Shown here: in pieces, positions 1 through 8,123 of the stretch
Position numbering within the stretch: position 1 is the stretch's first letter
How the letters are laid out: every line of letters starts with the position of its first letter
Assembly (NCBI GenBank): GCA_944386225.1
Contig: CALXAH010000033.1
Coordinates: 1-34,777 of the forward strand
Reading direction: 5' to 3'
Source of the DNA: an uncultured Gemmiger sp.
Lineage (GTDB): Bacteria > Bacillota > Clostridia > Oscillospirales > Ruminococcaceae
Length of the DNA stretch: 34,777 bases
The notes under the pieces: generated by a model
Seen by the model: the letters and a program-made list of their open reading frames with translations, nothing else
The model's database searches: none
What the model was told of the DNA's origin: nothing
Position numbers and translations under genes: made by a program

Positions 1-75
1 ATGGAGTAAAAATATAATCGGCAGGACGCTTGCGAGTGGGCGAAGGCCGTGGCATCTATAGTGTTGCGATGTTCC

Positions 76-110
76 AAAAATCCCGGATGCATCCGCATCC
101 GGGATTTTTT
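76..110. terminator. Bidirectional hairpin terminator
   Basis: A perfect 15-bp stem (positions 76-90 with 95-109) closes a 4-base loop. It has an A-tract on the left and a T-tract on the right, so it reads as an intrinsic terminator on both strands. It sits just past the stop of the minus-strand fusion gene ending at 115. The 75 bases to its left hold no gene I can support. Confidence 0.85.
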
Positions 111-114
111 GCGT

Positions 115-1065
115 TTATTGGCCGTTTTGGGCCAGGCATTCTTCCAGCCGGGCCAGGGCGGCGGGGGTGTCGGCGTCCCACAGTTCCCAGGGATGGGCGG
201 CTTCCACCATCTGTACCGGCGTGCCGCCGCCGGGCACGGCGGCCATGCCGCCCACATCGCCGGAAAGGGCCATCAACCGGTCAAACAGCGCCGCCGGGAA
301 CACCACCGGGCTGCCCGGACAGCCCTGCCAGGCCAAACGGATGACCGACTGCGGATGCTCGGCAAAGGCGTCCAGCAGTGCTTCCAGGCTTTCCCGGCGG
401 CAGAGAGGCTGGTCGCCGGGCAGGAAAAGGCAGCCGTCCAGATCTGTCATCTCCGCCAGGCCCCGCCGCACCGATTCGCTCTGAGGCCCGCCCGGATAGA
501 GCAGGCAGGGCAGGCCGTTCTGCTCACAGAGGGCGGCCGTCTCGGGGGCGCTGGCCACCGCCAGCAACCGGGTCAGCCGCTGCCGGGGCAAGGCGGCCAG
601 GGTATGGGCCAGCAGCGGTTTGCCGCCCAGCGGGGCCAGCAGCTTGTTGCTGCCGAACCGCTGCCCTTTGCCCGCCGCCAGCACCACGCAGCCCACCCGG
701 GGCGGGCGACCGGCCGGCTGTGTTTGCCCGAAACCGGCAAAATAGGTTTGATACACCTCTTGTGCCAGGCGGTCACAGGCAGCCCGGCAGGCTTCGTACC
801 GTTCCATCCATTCCTTTGCCTGGGGGGTCAGGCAGCTTCCGCCGCCGCCCTTGCCCCCGATGCTGCGCCGGGTCAGGGGGAAGCCCAGTTCCTTTTCCGC
901 CCGGCGCACCAGGGCCAGCGCCTTGGTGTAGGCCATCCCCATTTCGGCGGCGGCAGCCCGCAGGCTGCCCAGGCGCTCCACGCCCTCCAGCAGCTGCCGG
1001 GGCCCTTCCCCGAAAAACCGCTGGCCTGCCTCGTCGCAGAGCCGCAATTCCAGTGTTACCTTCAT
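115..1065 (-). CDS. ModE-like HTH fused to MocA-like nucleotidyltransferase
   Basis: This 316-residue protein joins two domains. Residues 1 to about 110 form a ModE/LysR-type winged helix, with the family's glycine-rich turn (GGKGGGG at about 71-76, then LTPQAK). Residues from about 124 form a MobA/MocA-like NTP transferase: the nucleotide loop LAAGKGQRFGSNKLL lies near 129-143 and the acidic metal motif GDQP near 217-220. Family knowledge suggests transfer of CMP or GMP to molybdopterin, or maturation of a molybdenum hydroxylase, with molybdate-related DNA binding. The ATG at 1065 was chosen over an upstream start because GGAGG lies just before it and similarity begins there. It is the last gene of the DUF2089 operon. 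No molybdenum cofactor gene or target enzyme is nearby, so the substrate is inferred. Confidence 0.8.
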   Translation of the reverse strand: MKVTLELRLCDEAGQRFFGEGPRQLLEGVERLGSLRAAAAEMGMAYTKALALVRRAEKELGFPLTRRSIGGKGGGGSCLTPQAKEWMERYEACRAACDRLAQEVYQTYFAGFGQTQPAGRPPRVGCVVLAAGKGQRFGSNKLLAPLGGKPLLAHTLAALPRQRLTRLLAVASAPETAALCEQNGLPCLLYPGGPQSESVRRGLAEMTDLDGCLFLPGDQPLCRRESLEALLDAFAEHPQSVIRLAWQGCPGSPVVFPAALFDRLMALSGDVGGMAAVPGGGTPVQMVEAAHPWELWDADTPAALARLEECLAQNGQ

Positions 1066-1125
1066 GGTTCCTCCCCGTCTCTCGCCAGACAGCCGGCCCG
1101 CGCAAAGCGGGCCGGGCAAAATCGG

Positions 1126-1437
1126 TTACAGATCCTGAATGTTCATCTTGTCCAGCTGCTTTTTGCTGCTGCGGCCCTTGCGGCAGAGCAGCAGAATCAG
1201 CAGCAGGATCAGGGTGGGCACATTGCCCAGCAGGAAGGTCAGCGCCATGGTCACGGCGCTTTCCACCACGGAACCGGTGACCGCCACATTCAGCGCCAGA
1301 AATGCGGCAAACGCCAGGCACAGCGCCGGCAGGATCAGGCCGGGCCAGAGCGGTTTGAGCAGGCACAGCCCCACCTGCAGCGCCAGCATCACCAGCGCCC
1401 CCACCAGCAGAAAAATCAGCACTACGGTGATCGACAT
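1126..1437 (-). CDS. Small membrane protein, unknown function
   Basis: A 103-residue, very hydrophobic protein with about three membrane segments (roughly residues 4-25, 31-55 and 62-85) and a basic C-terminal tail rich in Lys and Arg. I do not recognise a family. The start ATG is preceded by AAGGAGG, which lies inside the last codons of the DUF2089 gene three bases upstream, so the two are translationally close. It lies between a regulator and the ModE/MocA fusion and is probably co-transcribed with both. The basic tail predicts a cytoplasmic C-terminus, which is an inference from the positive-inside rule. Confidence 0.7.
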   Translation of the reverse strand: MSITVVLIFLLVGALVMLALQVGLCLLKPLWPGLILPALCLAFAAFLALNVAVTGSVVESAVTMALTFLLGNVPTLILLLILLLCRKGRSSKKQLDKMNIQDL

Positions 1438-1440
1438 TCT

Positions 1441-1740
1441 TTATTCCTCCTTTTTGCGTTTCTTGTATTCCTCGATCAGCAGGCGGGCGGCGGCCACATC
1501 CAGCTTGTCGTTGATGGCCAGCCGCTTGATAAGGGCAATGTAATCGTCATTCTCCACATCCTCGCTGACCTGAATCTTCTGGATCAGCTTATCCAGCCGC
1601 AGCCGCACCGTGGGATAGGTGACCCCGTACTGCCCGGCGATCTGCTTGAGAGAGCCGGATGCCAGCAGGAAGTTGCGGATAAACGCCACATCCTCCGGAT
1701 CCAGGTTTACCATCCACTCCGGCACCACGTTGATGCTCAC
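1441..1740 (-). CDS. DUF2089 family HTH regulator
   Basis: A 99-residue protein matching the COG3877/DUF2089 pattern: a short acidic N-terminal helix (WMVNLDPEDVAFIRNFLL), then a helix-turn-helix (SLKQIAGQYGVTYPTVRLRLDKL, about residues 29-51), then a helical tail ending in a Lys/Glu run. Longer family members carry an N-terminal zinc ribbon, which is missing here. The start is GTG at 1738-1740, chosen because AAAGGAGG lies 6 to 8 bases upstream and upstream residues do not look coding. As first gene of its operon, directly behind a strong promoter with an inverted repeat, it may regulate itself; that is inference. Confidence 0.8.
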   Translation of the reverse strand: MSINVVPEWMVNLDPEDVAFIRNFLLASGSLKQIAGQYGVTYPTVRLRLDKLIQKIQVSEDVENDDYIALIKRLAINDKLDVAAARLLIEEYKKRKKEE

Positions 1741-1757
1741 GGTTCCGCCCTCCTTTC

Positions 1758-1772
1758 TTGAATTTATTTCAA
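1758..1772. promoter_or_regulatory. Inverted repeat, possible operator
   Basis: TTGAA-N5-TTCAA, a perfect 5-bp inverted repeat in AT-rich DNA lying between the -10 box and the ribosome binding site of the DUF2089 gene. The position would suit a repressor. The assignment rests on position and symmetry only. Confidence 0.35.
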
Positions 1773-1799
1773 TATACCATTGAATAATGTTAAAGTCAA
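1771..1799 (-). promoter_or_regulatory. Sigma-A promoter for the DUF2089 operon
   Basis: On the minus strand, -35 TTGACT (1794-1799) and -10 TATATT (1771-1776) are separated by 17 bases. Transcription would start about 20 to 25 bases upstream of the GTG start codon at 1740. Confidence 0.8.
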
Positions 1800-1824
1800 T
1801 ACTAAACCTTATCTTATGCAAAAG

Positions 1825-1859
1825 CAAAGAGCGCGTTGTGCACGCGCTCTTTGTTTTTT
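1825..1859. terminator. Hairpin terminator after the glmM-to-VOC operon
   Basis: A perfect 11-bp stem (CAAAGAGCGCG, 1825-1835, with 1843-1853) and a 7-base loop. Six T follow on the plus strand; the minus strand has CTTTTG. It lies directly past the stop of the VOC gene (1858) and upstream of the DUF2089 promoter, so it separates the two minus-strand operons. Confidence 0.75.
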
Positions 1860-2238
1860 ATTCATGCAGTTCCAGCGGCAGGCCGTCCGGATCCCGGAAA
1901 AAGGTAAACCGCCTTTGGGAATAGGGATCCATCCGGATGGGCTCGGTGGGGATGCCTTTGGCATTGAGGGCCGCTGCCTCCTGCTCCACATCCTCCACCC
2001 GGAAGGCCAGATGCCGCAGGCCCAGCGCCTCCGGCCGGTCGGGCCGGGGCGGGGCGGCGGGAGCACTGAAAATCTCCATCTCCACCCCGTCCAGGATCAG
2101 ATCCAGCTTCCAGTCGTTTTTCTCCGGGCGGAAGTTCTCCCGCAGCACCGTAAAGCCCAGCAGATCCACATAGAAATGCCGGCTGGCCTGGTAATCGCTG
2201 ACCAGAATGGCCACATGATGCACCGCGTGCAGCGCCAT
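1858..2238 (-). CDS. VOC (glyoxalase I-like) family protein
   Basis: This 126-residue protein is a full-length single VOC module of two beta-alpha-beta-beta-beta halves. It resembles the SMU1112c/YaeR (GloA2) group: HHVAILVSDYQASRHFYVDLLGF at the start, an acidic metal ligand in MEIF (about residue 54), the second His in LRHLAF (about 75), and the closing FFRDPDGLPLELHE with a C-terminal Glu. These four side chains would bind a divalent metal. The substrate is unknown; glyoxalase activity is not established for this subgroup. GAAAGGAG lies ahead of the ATG. It is the last gene of the ten-gene run, 21 bases after the ClpE-like gene. Confidence 0.88.
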   Translation of the reverse strand: MALHAVHHVAILVSDYQASRHFYVDLLGFTVLRENFRPEKNDWKLDLILDGVEMEIFSAPAAPPRPDRPEALGLRHLAFRVEDVEQEAAALNAKGIPTEPIRMDPYSQRRFTFFRDPDGLPLELHE

Positions 2239-2259
2239 AGCTTGCGCTCCTTTCTCGGA

Positions 2260-4554
2260 TCAGCGCAGGACGGGCTTGCCGTCCTCCGCGTCCAGGGTGA
2301 CGGTGGCGCCCAGGCTGCCCTGCAGCAGACGCTCGGCCAGGGGATCCTCCACCTGGCGGCGGATGGTGCGCCGCAGATCCCGGGCGCCGTACTTGCCGCC
2401 GGAAGCGGCCTCCACCAGCGCGGCCAGGGCGGCGGGGGTGTAACTGAACTCAACGCCCTTATTGGCCAGGCCGGGCTTATACTCGTCCAGCATCAGGGCG
2501 GCAATCTTCTGCAGTGTCTCGCCTTCCAGCAGGCGGAAAACCACTACCTCATCCACACGGCCCAGGAACTCCGGCCGCAAAAACTCGCCCAGGGCTTTCA
2601 GGGTTTTGCTCTCGCTCATCTGGGCGGCGGTCTTGTTGAAGCCGGTCTCCCCCACCCGGTCGGTACTGCCGGCGTTGCTGGTCATGCAGATCACCGTGTT
2701 CTCAAAGCTTACGGCACGACCCTGAGCGTCGTTGATGCGGCCCTCGTCCAGAATCTGCAGCAGAATATTCATCACGTCCGGATGGGCCTTTTCGATCTCG
2801 TCAAACAGCACCACGCTGTAGGGACGGCGGCGCACTTTTTCGGTCAGCTGGCCCGCCTCATCGTAGCCCACATAGCCTGGAGGCGAGCCGATCAGACGGC
2901 TCACCGCGTGCTTTTCCATAAACTCGCTCATGTCCAGCCGGATCAGCGGATCCGGCGTGTCGAACAGCTGGCCGGCCAGCTGCTTGACCAGCTCGGTCTT
3001 GCCCACGCCGGTGGGGCCCACAAAGATGAAGCTGGCGGGACGGCGGCGGCCGGACAGATCCGCCCGGGTGCGCTTGATGGCACGGGCCACCCGCTCCACC
3101 GCGTCGTCCTGGCCGATGATCTTGGCCTTGAGGGCGCTTTCCAGACCCAGCAGCTTGGTGTATTCGCTCTCCTGGATCTTCACCGCCGGGATGCCGGTCC
3201 ACAGCTCGATGACCTTGGCCACGTCCTCCATAGTCACCGGGATTTCCTTGGCGGCTGCCTCCAGGGCGGGCTGCTGCTCCTCCAGGCGGGCCAGTTCGGA
3301 TTTTACGTTGGCCATCTTCTCATAGTCCAGCGGCTGGTCGGCGGGGGTGTTTTCCAGCTCCGCCTCCTGGGCCTTGAGGGCTTCCAGCTTCTTCGAGTTC
3401 TCCAGCCATTCTGTGATCTCGGGATGGCGCAGGCTGCAGCAGGCGCAGGCCTCGTCCAGCAGGTCGATGGCCTTGTCCGGCAAAAAGCGGTCGGTGATAT
3501 ACCGTTCGCTCAGGCTGACGGTGGCCGCCAGCACATCGGAAGGCACCTGCACATGGTGGTAGTTCTCGTAGTACTGGCGGATTCCCTGCATCACCGCGAT
3601 GGTGTCGGCCACGCTGGGCTCCTCCACCTTGACCGGCTGGAACCGGCGTTCCAGGGCCTGGTCTTTCTCGATATACTTGCGGTACTCGGCAAAGGTGGTG
3701 GCGCCGATCACCTGCACCTGGCCCCGGGAAAGGGCGGGTTTCAGGATGTTGCCCGCGTTCATGGCGCCCTCGGAATCCCCGGCGCCGGTGATGTTGTGGA
3801 TCTCGTCGATAAACAGGATGATGTTGCCCGCGGCGGTGACCTCGCTGAGCAGCCCCTTGACCCGCTGCTCGAACTGGCCGCGGAACTGGGTGCCGGCCAC
3901 CAGGGCGGTCAGGTCCAGCAGGTAGATCTCCTTGCCCCGCAGCTGGCTGGGCACCTGGCCCCGGGCAATGCGCTGGGCGATGCCCTCGGCGATGGCGGTT
4001 TTGCCCACGCCGGCCTCGCCGATCAGGCAGGGGTTGTTTTTCTGGCGGCGGCAGAGGATCTGGATGGTGCGGTAGATCTCCCGGTCGCGGCCTATGATGT
4101 CGTCCAGCTTGCCGGCGGCGGCCTTGGCGGTCAGGTTCTCGCAGTAGGTGTCCAGAAACTTGCGCCGGGGGGTGCCCTTTTTGCCTTCCTTTTTCTCCTT
4201 GCCCCGCTGGCCGATGCCGAAGGGGAAGGTGGCGCTGCCGCCCGCGGTGAAGTTGTCCGGGCTGTCCGGGGTATCCTCACTGTCGGAGGCATCCTCGGGG
4301 TTCTGCTGGCCCATCAGGGCGGCCAGGCCGGGGATGCCGTCCTCGCCGGCTTCTTCCATAAAGCTGGCCATCCGCTCCTCCATGCCTTCCAGGTCTTTAT
4401 CCGACACGCCGAACTGTTTCATCAGATCTTCCACCGGCTTGATGCCCAGTTCCTTGGCGCAGGTCAGGCAGTAGCCCTCCTGCTTGGTCTGGCCCGCCTC
4501 CATCCGTTGCACGAACACGATGGCCGGGCGTTTTTTGCAGCGTACACAAATCAT
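2260..4554 (-). CDS. clpE: ClpE-like AAA+ unfoldase with N-terminal zinc finger
   Basis: This 764-residue Clp ATPase has two AAA+ modules. At the N-terminus is a C4 zinc finger (Cys3, Cys6, Cys29, Cys32) in place of the Clp-N repeats, as in ClpE. An acidic, Ser/Asp-rich linker follows (about 85-105). D1 has Walker A GEAGVGKT (179-186) and Walker B FIDEIH (248-253). A short coiled middle segment spans about 385-435. D2 has Walker A GPTGVGKT (513-520) and VVLFDEIE (581-588). A TGF tripeptide at 637-639 sits where the ClpP-docking loop belongs, so partnership with ClpP is likely but inferred. It is somewhat longer than B. subtilis ClpE (about 700). It lies in a housekeeping operon, and no CtsR or CIRCE site was seen upstream. 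Confidence 0.88.
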   Translation of the reverse strand: MICVRCKKRPAIVFVQRMEAGQTKQEGYCLTCAKELGIKPVEDLMKQFGVSDKDLEGMEERMASFMEEAGEDGIPGLAALMGQQNPEDASDSEDTPDSPDNFTAGGSATFPFGIGQRGKEKKEGKKGTPRRKFLDTYCENLTAKAAAGKLDDIIGRDREIYRTIQILCRRQKNNPCLIGEAGVGKTAIAEGIAQRIARGQVPSQLRGKEIYLLDLTALVAGTQFRGQFEQRVKGLLSEVTAAGNIILFIDEIHNITGAGDSEGAMNAGNILKPALSRGQVQVIGATTFAEYRKYIEKDQALERRFQPVKVEEPSVADTIAVMQGIRQYYENYHHVQVPSDVLAATVSLSERYITDRFLPDKAIDLLDEACACCSLRHPEITEWLENSKKLEALKAQEAELENTPADQPLDYEKMANVKSELARLEEQQPALEAAAKEIPVTMEDVAKVIELWTGIPAVKIQESEYTKLLGLESALKAKIIGQDDAVERVARAIKRTRADLSGRRRPASFIFVGPTGVGKTELVKQLAGQLFDTPDPLIRLDMSEFMEKHAVSRLIGSPPGYVGYDEAGQLTEKVRRRPYSVVLFDEIEKAHPDVMNILLQILDEGRINDAQGRAVSFENTVICMTSNAGSTDRVGETGFNKTAAQMSESKTLKALGEFLRPEFLGRVDEVVVFRLLEGETLQKIAALMLDEYKPGLANKGVEFSYTPAALAALVEAASGGKYGARDLRRTIRRQVEDPLAERLLQGSLGATVTLDAEDGKPVLR

Positions 4555-4614
4555 GGGAACAACACCTCACTTTGGGATACGGGACATCCCGCAAAGATCG
4601 CGCGGCGCGCGGAA

Positions 4615-5292
4615 TTACAAAAAGGGATTGAAGCTGCTGAACAGGGAGAAAGCCACGCTGTCCTGCAGCACGGTCTGGTTGAGCCAGGAAAGATTGTTGC
4701 CGGTGATGACCACCACGGCCCACACGCCGCAGACCACCAGAAACACATCCATTGCGCCGGCCAACAGGCCCATAAAGAAGCCCAGAAACCGGTTGACGCC
4801 CCCCACCAGCGGTACCCGGTTCAGATTGGTGAGTACCGCGGCCAGGAAGCTGACCACCAGCTTGCAGACGGCAAAGCAGACAAAAAACACCACCACGGTG
4901 ATCAGCGGGGTGACCAGAGGCTGGATCAGCTCGGTGACCAGGCTGTGGGCCAGATCGGGCGCGCCGCTGGTCATCAGGTCGGTGGCACTCTGCACCAGGC
5001 TCTGTTCCATGGCGTCGGGCAGAAAGCCCGCGTATTTGTCCACCAGATCGGCCAGATCCACCGTGCCCTGCTGGCTGATGGTGCTCTGGATCTGGGTGGT
5101 AAGCCCGCCTTCAAAGAAGGTGGCGAAGATCCAGTCCGCTACACGGGGGGAGAGCACCGCCGCCCCCACTAGCCCCAGCAGGTTGCCCAGGAACTGGATC
5201 AGCCCGGCCAGAAAGCCCTTGCTCATATACCGCAGGGCCACTACCGCCAGCAGCACCAGCAGCAGAATATCAAACATGTTTGCGATCGTCAT
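4615..5292 (-). CDS. CvpA family membrane protein
   Basis: A 225-residue membrane protein with the CvpA/colicin V production fold. Two N-terminal membrane helices (about 8-21 and 27-47) flank the short RYMSKGFLAG turn typical of the family. An amphipathic region follows (about 50-125), then two more helices (about 129-158 and 169-197). In E. coli CvpA affects colicin V export and purF expression; in Firmicutes the role is not settled. The start ATG at 5292 has GAGG about 8 bases upstream. It lies between the DUF5711 gene and clpE, 25 and 60 bases away, in the same operon. Confidence 0.85.
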   Translation of the reverse strand: MTIANMFDILLLVLLAVVALRYMSKGFLAGLIQFLGNLLGLVGAAVLSPRVADWIFATFFEGGLTTQIQSTISQQGTVDLADLVDKYAGFLPDAMEQSLVQSATDLMTSGAPDLAHSLVTELIQPLVTPLITVVVFFVCFAVCKLVVSFLAAVLTNLNRVPLVGGVNRFLGFFMGLLAGAMDVFLVVCGVWAVVVITGNNLSWLNQTVLQDSVAFSLFSSFNPFL

Positions 5293-5317
5293 GAAGTACC
5301 TCGGTTCTCACGTAAAA

Positions 5318-6532
5318 TCAGGCGGACTCGCCGCTGGTCTCGTTGCCGCCATCCAGCAATTCGGCCTTTTCGGCGGTAAACAGCAATACCTTGCCGCCCC
5401 GCACCAGCAGCGCCTGGGGGGTGGACAGGGAGGAATACTCCCAGTTCAGATCCCCGGAGAAATCGTAGCTGCGCACGCTGCCGCTGGTCATACAATATGC
5501 AGCGGTGCGCCCGCACACCACCTGCTCAGCCCCATACAGGCTGAAATCCGCCAGCGCGGTAAGGCTATCGTTGAGGATCAGCAGGCGGCCGCTCTCATCC
5601 ACGGTGTTTCCCCGCACAAGCAGGGCGGTGGTGCGCCCGCAGACCGATACGTCCATCGGCTCCTCCCCGGGGGAATAGTCCAGCCGGGCTACCTCCTCCC
5701 CTTTGGAGGAGAGCACCACGGCAAAGTTGTCGAACACGGCCAGCAGCCGGTTGTTGCTGAGCCATTCGGCGGCCAGCAGCAGGCTGCCGGTGGCGGAATA
5801 GCTGGCGGTAACATAGTCGCTGCCGGTATCCAGCAGGTGCACCTGGCTGACCAGGCGGCCGTCCCGGGTGCGGATGGCCCCCACCGCCAGCTGCCGGTTG
5901 TCCGGCGCAAAGGCCAGCACCAGCGGGTCGCCCTCGCTCTCGGTCATCTGCCAGCCGTAGATCTGGCGGAACCGGGAATCGTAGACAATCAGCTCGGCGG
6001 TGCCCCGGGTGGAGGTGGTCAGCACGGCCAGGCTGTCGTTGCTGCTCATATCGCACAGCAGGATGCTGCCGGGCAGGCTGGCGGTGTACAGGGTCTGGCT
6101 GCGGCTTTCCACCCGCAGCTCATAGCCGCCGCGGCTGTACAGGCACAGATGGCTGCCCCCTGCTGCCAGCCCCGGCCGGGCGTAGCTGTGCTGGATGCTG
6201 CGCAGCTGCCGCCCGGAGTCGGAATAGACCTGCAGATCCTGGGTGCCCAGCAGGGCTAACCCGCCGTTTACCGGCTGTATCGACAGCGCCTGCCGCACAC
6301 CGGTATGCACCGGAAAGCCCGGCCCCGGCTGCAGCCAGATGCGCACCGAGTCCAGCACGTCGCCCAGGCCCACCATGGCCGAGCCGTATACCCCGGCCAC
6401 ACCGGCCAGGATCGCCGCCACCAGCAGCATGGCAGCCAGCACCGTAAGCTGATGACGGCGCTTGCGGCGGCGCCGGATCTCCGACAGGCGGGATACCCGC
6501 CCCGCCGGTCGTGGGGATTGCTGCTCGTCCAT
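5318..6532 (-). CDS. DUF5711 family membrane-anchored beta-propeller-like protein
   Basis: The 404-residue protein has a basic cytoplasmic start (RRRRKRRHQL), one membrane segment at about 28-50, and an extracytoplasmic domain of about 350 residues. That domain is made of repeated beta-rich units of about 40 residues (for example LLGTQDLQVYSDSGRQLRSI and ILLCDMSSNDSLAVLTT), as in the propeller-like DUF5711 proteins of Clostridia. Function is unknown; the topology suggests a surface scaffold or sensor. AAAGGAGG precedes the ATG. It is 23 bases downstream of truA and 25 upstream of the CvpA-family gene, an adjacency that hints at a shared envelope role, though this is only guilt by association. 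Confidence 0.8.
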   Translation of the reverse strand: MDEQQSPRPAGRVSRLSEIRRRRKRRHQLTVLAAMLLVAAILAGVAGVYGSAMVGLGDVLDSVRIWLQPGPGFPVHTGVRQALSIQPVNGGLALLGTQDLQVYSDSGRQLRSIQHSYARPGLAAGGSHLCLYSRGGYELRVESRSQTLYTASLPGSILLCDMSSNDSLAVLTTSTRGTAELIVYDSRFRQIYGWQMTESEGDPLVLAFAPDNRQLAVGAIRTRDGRLVSQVHLLDTGSDYVTASYSATGSLLLAAEWLSNNRLLAVFDNFAVVLSSKGEEVARLDYSPGEEPMDVSVCGRTTALLVRGNTVDESGRLLILNDSLTALADFSLYGAEQVVCGRTAAYCMTSGSVRSYDFSGDLNWEYSSLSTPQALLVRGGKVLLFTAEKAELLDGGNETSGESA

Positions 6533-6555
6533 GGAAAGCCTCCTTTCGCAGAAAT

Positions 6556-7302
6556 TCAGTCGCCGTAGTCCACCGACTGTAAAAACAGCCCTTTGGCGGG
6601 CAGGGTGGGCCCGGCAGCCTTGCGGTCCCGCCCGGCCAGGATGGCGTCCACGGCCCCGGGGGGGATACGGTGCAGACCCGCCTGCACCAGGGTGCCGGCC
6701 AGGATGCGCACCATATTGTACAGATAGCCGTCTGCCGTGACGGTGACGGTGATCAGCGCGCCCTCCCGCCGCACCCGGCAGCGGGTGATGGTGCGCACGG
6801 TATCGCCCCGGGCGGCCACATCGCTGCCCGCGGCGCAGAGGGCCAGAAAATCGTGGGTGCCCACCAGCCGGTCGGCGGCGGCCTGCATGGCCGCTTCGTC
6901 CAGCGGGGCGTTGACCCGGTGGTAGTAGGCCTCGTCAAAAGGCCGGTCGATGGGGCTGTTCCAGATGCGGTAGCAGTAGGTTTTGCTGTGGGCGGCGTAC
7001 CGGGCATGGAAGTCCTCCGGCACCTGGACGGCCTGGGTGACCCGTACGTCCCGGGGCAGGTGGGCGTTGAGCGCCAGAGGCAGCTTGTGCAGCGGCACGG
7101 CGCAGTCCGCCCGGAAATTCAGGCAGAAGGCCAGCGCGTGCACCCCCGCGTCGGTGCGGCTGCACCCTTTGACCGGGGGCCGGGTGCCCAGCACCGCCTC
7201 CAGCGCGTTCTGCACCGTTTCGCAGACCGAAACGCCGTTGTTCTGCACCTGAAACCCGCAGTAGGCGGTGCCGTCAAAACAGAGGGTGAGCCGGATGTTC
7301 AT
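6556..7302 (-). CDS. truA: tRNA pseudouridine(38-40) synthase TruA
   Basis: TruA converts uridines 38-40 of the tRNA anticodon arm to pseudouridine. The protein is 248 residues, the usual length. The catalytic motif GCSRTDAGVHA is clear, with nucleophile Asp51. The N-terminal LTLCFDGTAYCGFQ and C-terminal YNMVRILAGTLV are also typical. The start was taken as the ATG at 7302, five bases after the ecfT stop; an in-frame GTG at 7314 would overlap ecfT and adds no conserved sequence. The ecfA1-ecfA2-ecfT-truA order is common in Firmicutes. Confidence 0.95.
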   Translation of the reverse strand: MNIRLTLCFDGTAYCGFQVQNNGVSVCETVQNALEAVLGTRPPVKGCSRTDAGVHALAFCLNFRADCAVPLHKLPLALNAHLPRDVRVTQAVQVPEDFHARYAAHSKTYCYRIWNSPIDRPFDEAYYHRVNAPLDEAAMQAAADRLVGTHDFLALCAAGSDVAARGDTVRTITRCRVRREGALITVTVTADGYLYNMVRILAGTLVQAGLHRIPPGAVDAILAGRDRKAAGPTLPAKGLFLQSVDYGD

Positions 7303-7307
7303 AGGCT

Positions 7308-8123
7308 TCACCACCCCGGCATGATAAAGCGGGTGCAGAAGATGATTCCGAAGCAGACCGCGCAGAAGGCCAGCGCCAGCCAGTCATGCCCGGCAAAGTG
7401 CAGCACCTTGAGACGGGTGCGGCCGTCGCCGCCCCGGTAGCAGCGGCACTCCATGGCCATGGCCAGCTCGTCCGCACGGCGGAAAGCCGAGATGAACAGC
7501 GGGATCAGTACCGGGATCAGGGCGGTGACCCGCTGCTTCAGGTTGCCGGAATCGATCTGGGCGCCGCGGGCTTTCTGGGCGTTCATGATCTTGTCGGTCT
7601 CTTCGATCAGCAGCGGGATGAACCGCAAAGCAATGGTCATCATCATGGCCAGCTCGTGCACCGGCAGCCCCAGCCTGGCAAAGGGTTTGAGCAGCCGCTC
7701 GATGGCGTCGGTGAGGACGATGGGGCTGGTGGTGTAGGTGAGCAGGCTGGTGCCCGCGATCAGGGCCATGACCCGCACCGCGATCTGGATGGCATAGACC
7801 ACGCCGTCCTTATAGATGCGGAAGATCCAGAACCGGAACAGGGGGTCGCCCTCGCCCACGATGAAGAACAGGTTGAGCACGCCGGTAAACACCACGATGG
7901 GAAAGATCGGCTTCAGGCTTTTCAGGATCAGTTTCAGGGGAATGCGGCTGATCCGGTAGAGCACACCCAGCAGCAGCACGCTCAGGGTCAGGCCCAGGGG
8001 GTTGCTGCTGGTGAACAGCAGGATGATATAGGCCAGCACCAGCACCAGTTTGAGACGGGGGTCGGTGCGGTGGACGATGGAATCGCCGGGGAAATGCTGG
8101 CCGATGGTGATATCACGCAGCAT
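7308..8123 (-). CDS. ecfT: ECF transporter transmembrane subunit EcfT
   Basis: EcfT is the membrane scaffold of the energizing module of group II energy-coupling-factor vitamin and metal transporters. The 271-residue protein has about five to six membrane segments. It carries the two coupling-helix signatures that dock on the ATPases: KARGAQ and a second one reading AMECRCYRGG, where the family usually has an ARG-like triplet. The first is canonical; in the second the first arginine triplet is diverged but an Arg remains. The ATG follows directly on the ecfA2 stop codon, with AGGGGG upstream, so the two are translationally coupled. No substrate-binding S component is in the window. Confidence 0.95.
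   Translation of the reverse strand: MLRDITIGQHFPGDSIVHRTDPRLKLVLVLAYIILLFTSSNPLGLTLSVLLLGVLYRISRIPLKLILKSLKPIFPIVVFTGVLNLFFIVGEGDPLFRFWIFRIYKDGVVYAIQIAVRVMALIAGTSLLTYTTSPIVLTDAIERLLKPFARLGLPVHELAMMMTIALRFIPLLIEETDKIMNAQKARGAQIDSGNLKQRVTALIPVLIPLFISAFRRADELAMAMECRCYRGGDGRTRLKVLHFAGHDWLALAFCAVCFGIIFCTRFIMPGW

Noticed and set aside
49-1761. Long open frame on the plus strand opposite the ModE/MocA operon
   Set aside because: It is antisense to three supported genes, has low-complexity Gln/His/Gly-rich content typical of GC-rich shadow frames, and lacks a ribosome binding site.
4555-4614. Possible heat-shock operator upstream of clpE
   Set aside because: Only a short CGGGA-TG-TCCCG hairpin and a GC palindrome are present; no CtsR heptad repeat or CIRCE inverted repeat.
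1780-5172. 1130-codon open frame on the plus strand opposite clpE and the CvpA-family gene
   Set aside because: The opposite strand holds recognisable AAA+ and CvpA proteins; the plus-strand product has no domain and shows shadow-frame composition.
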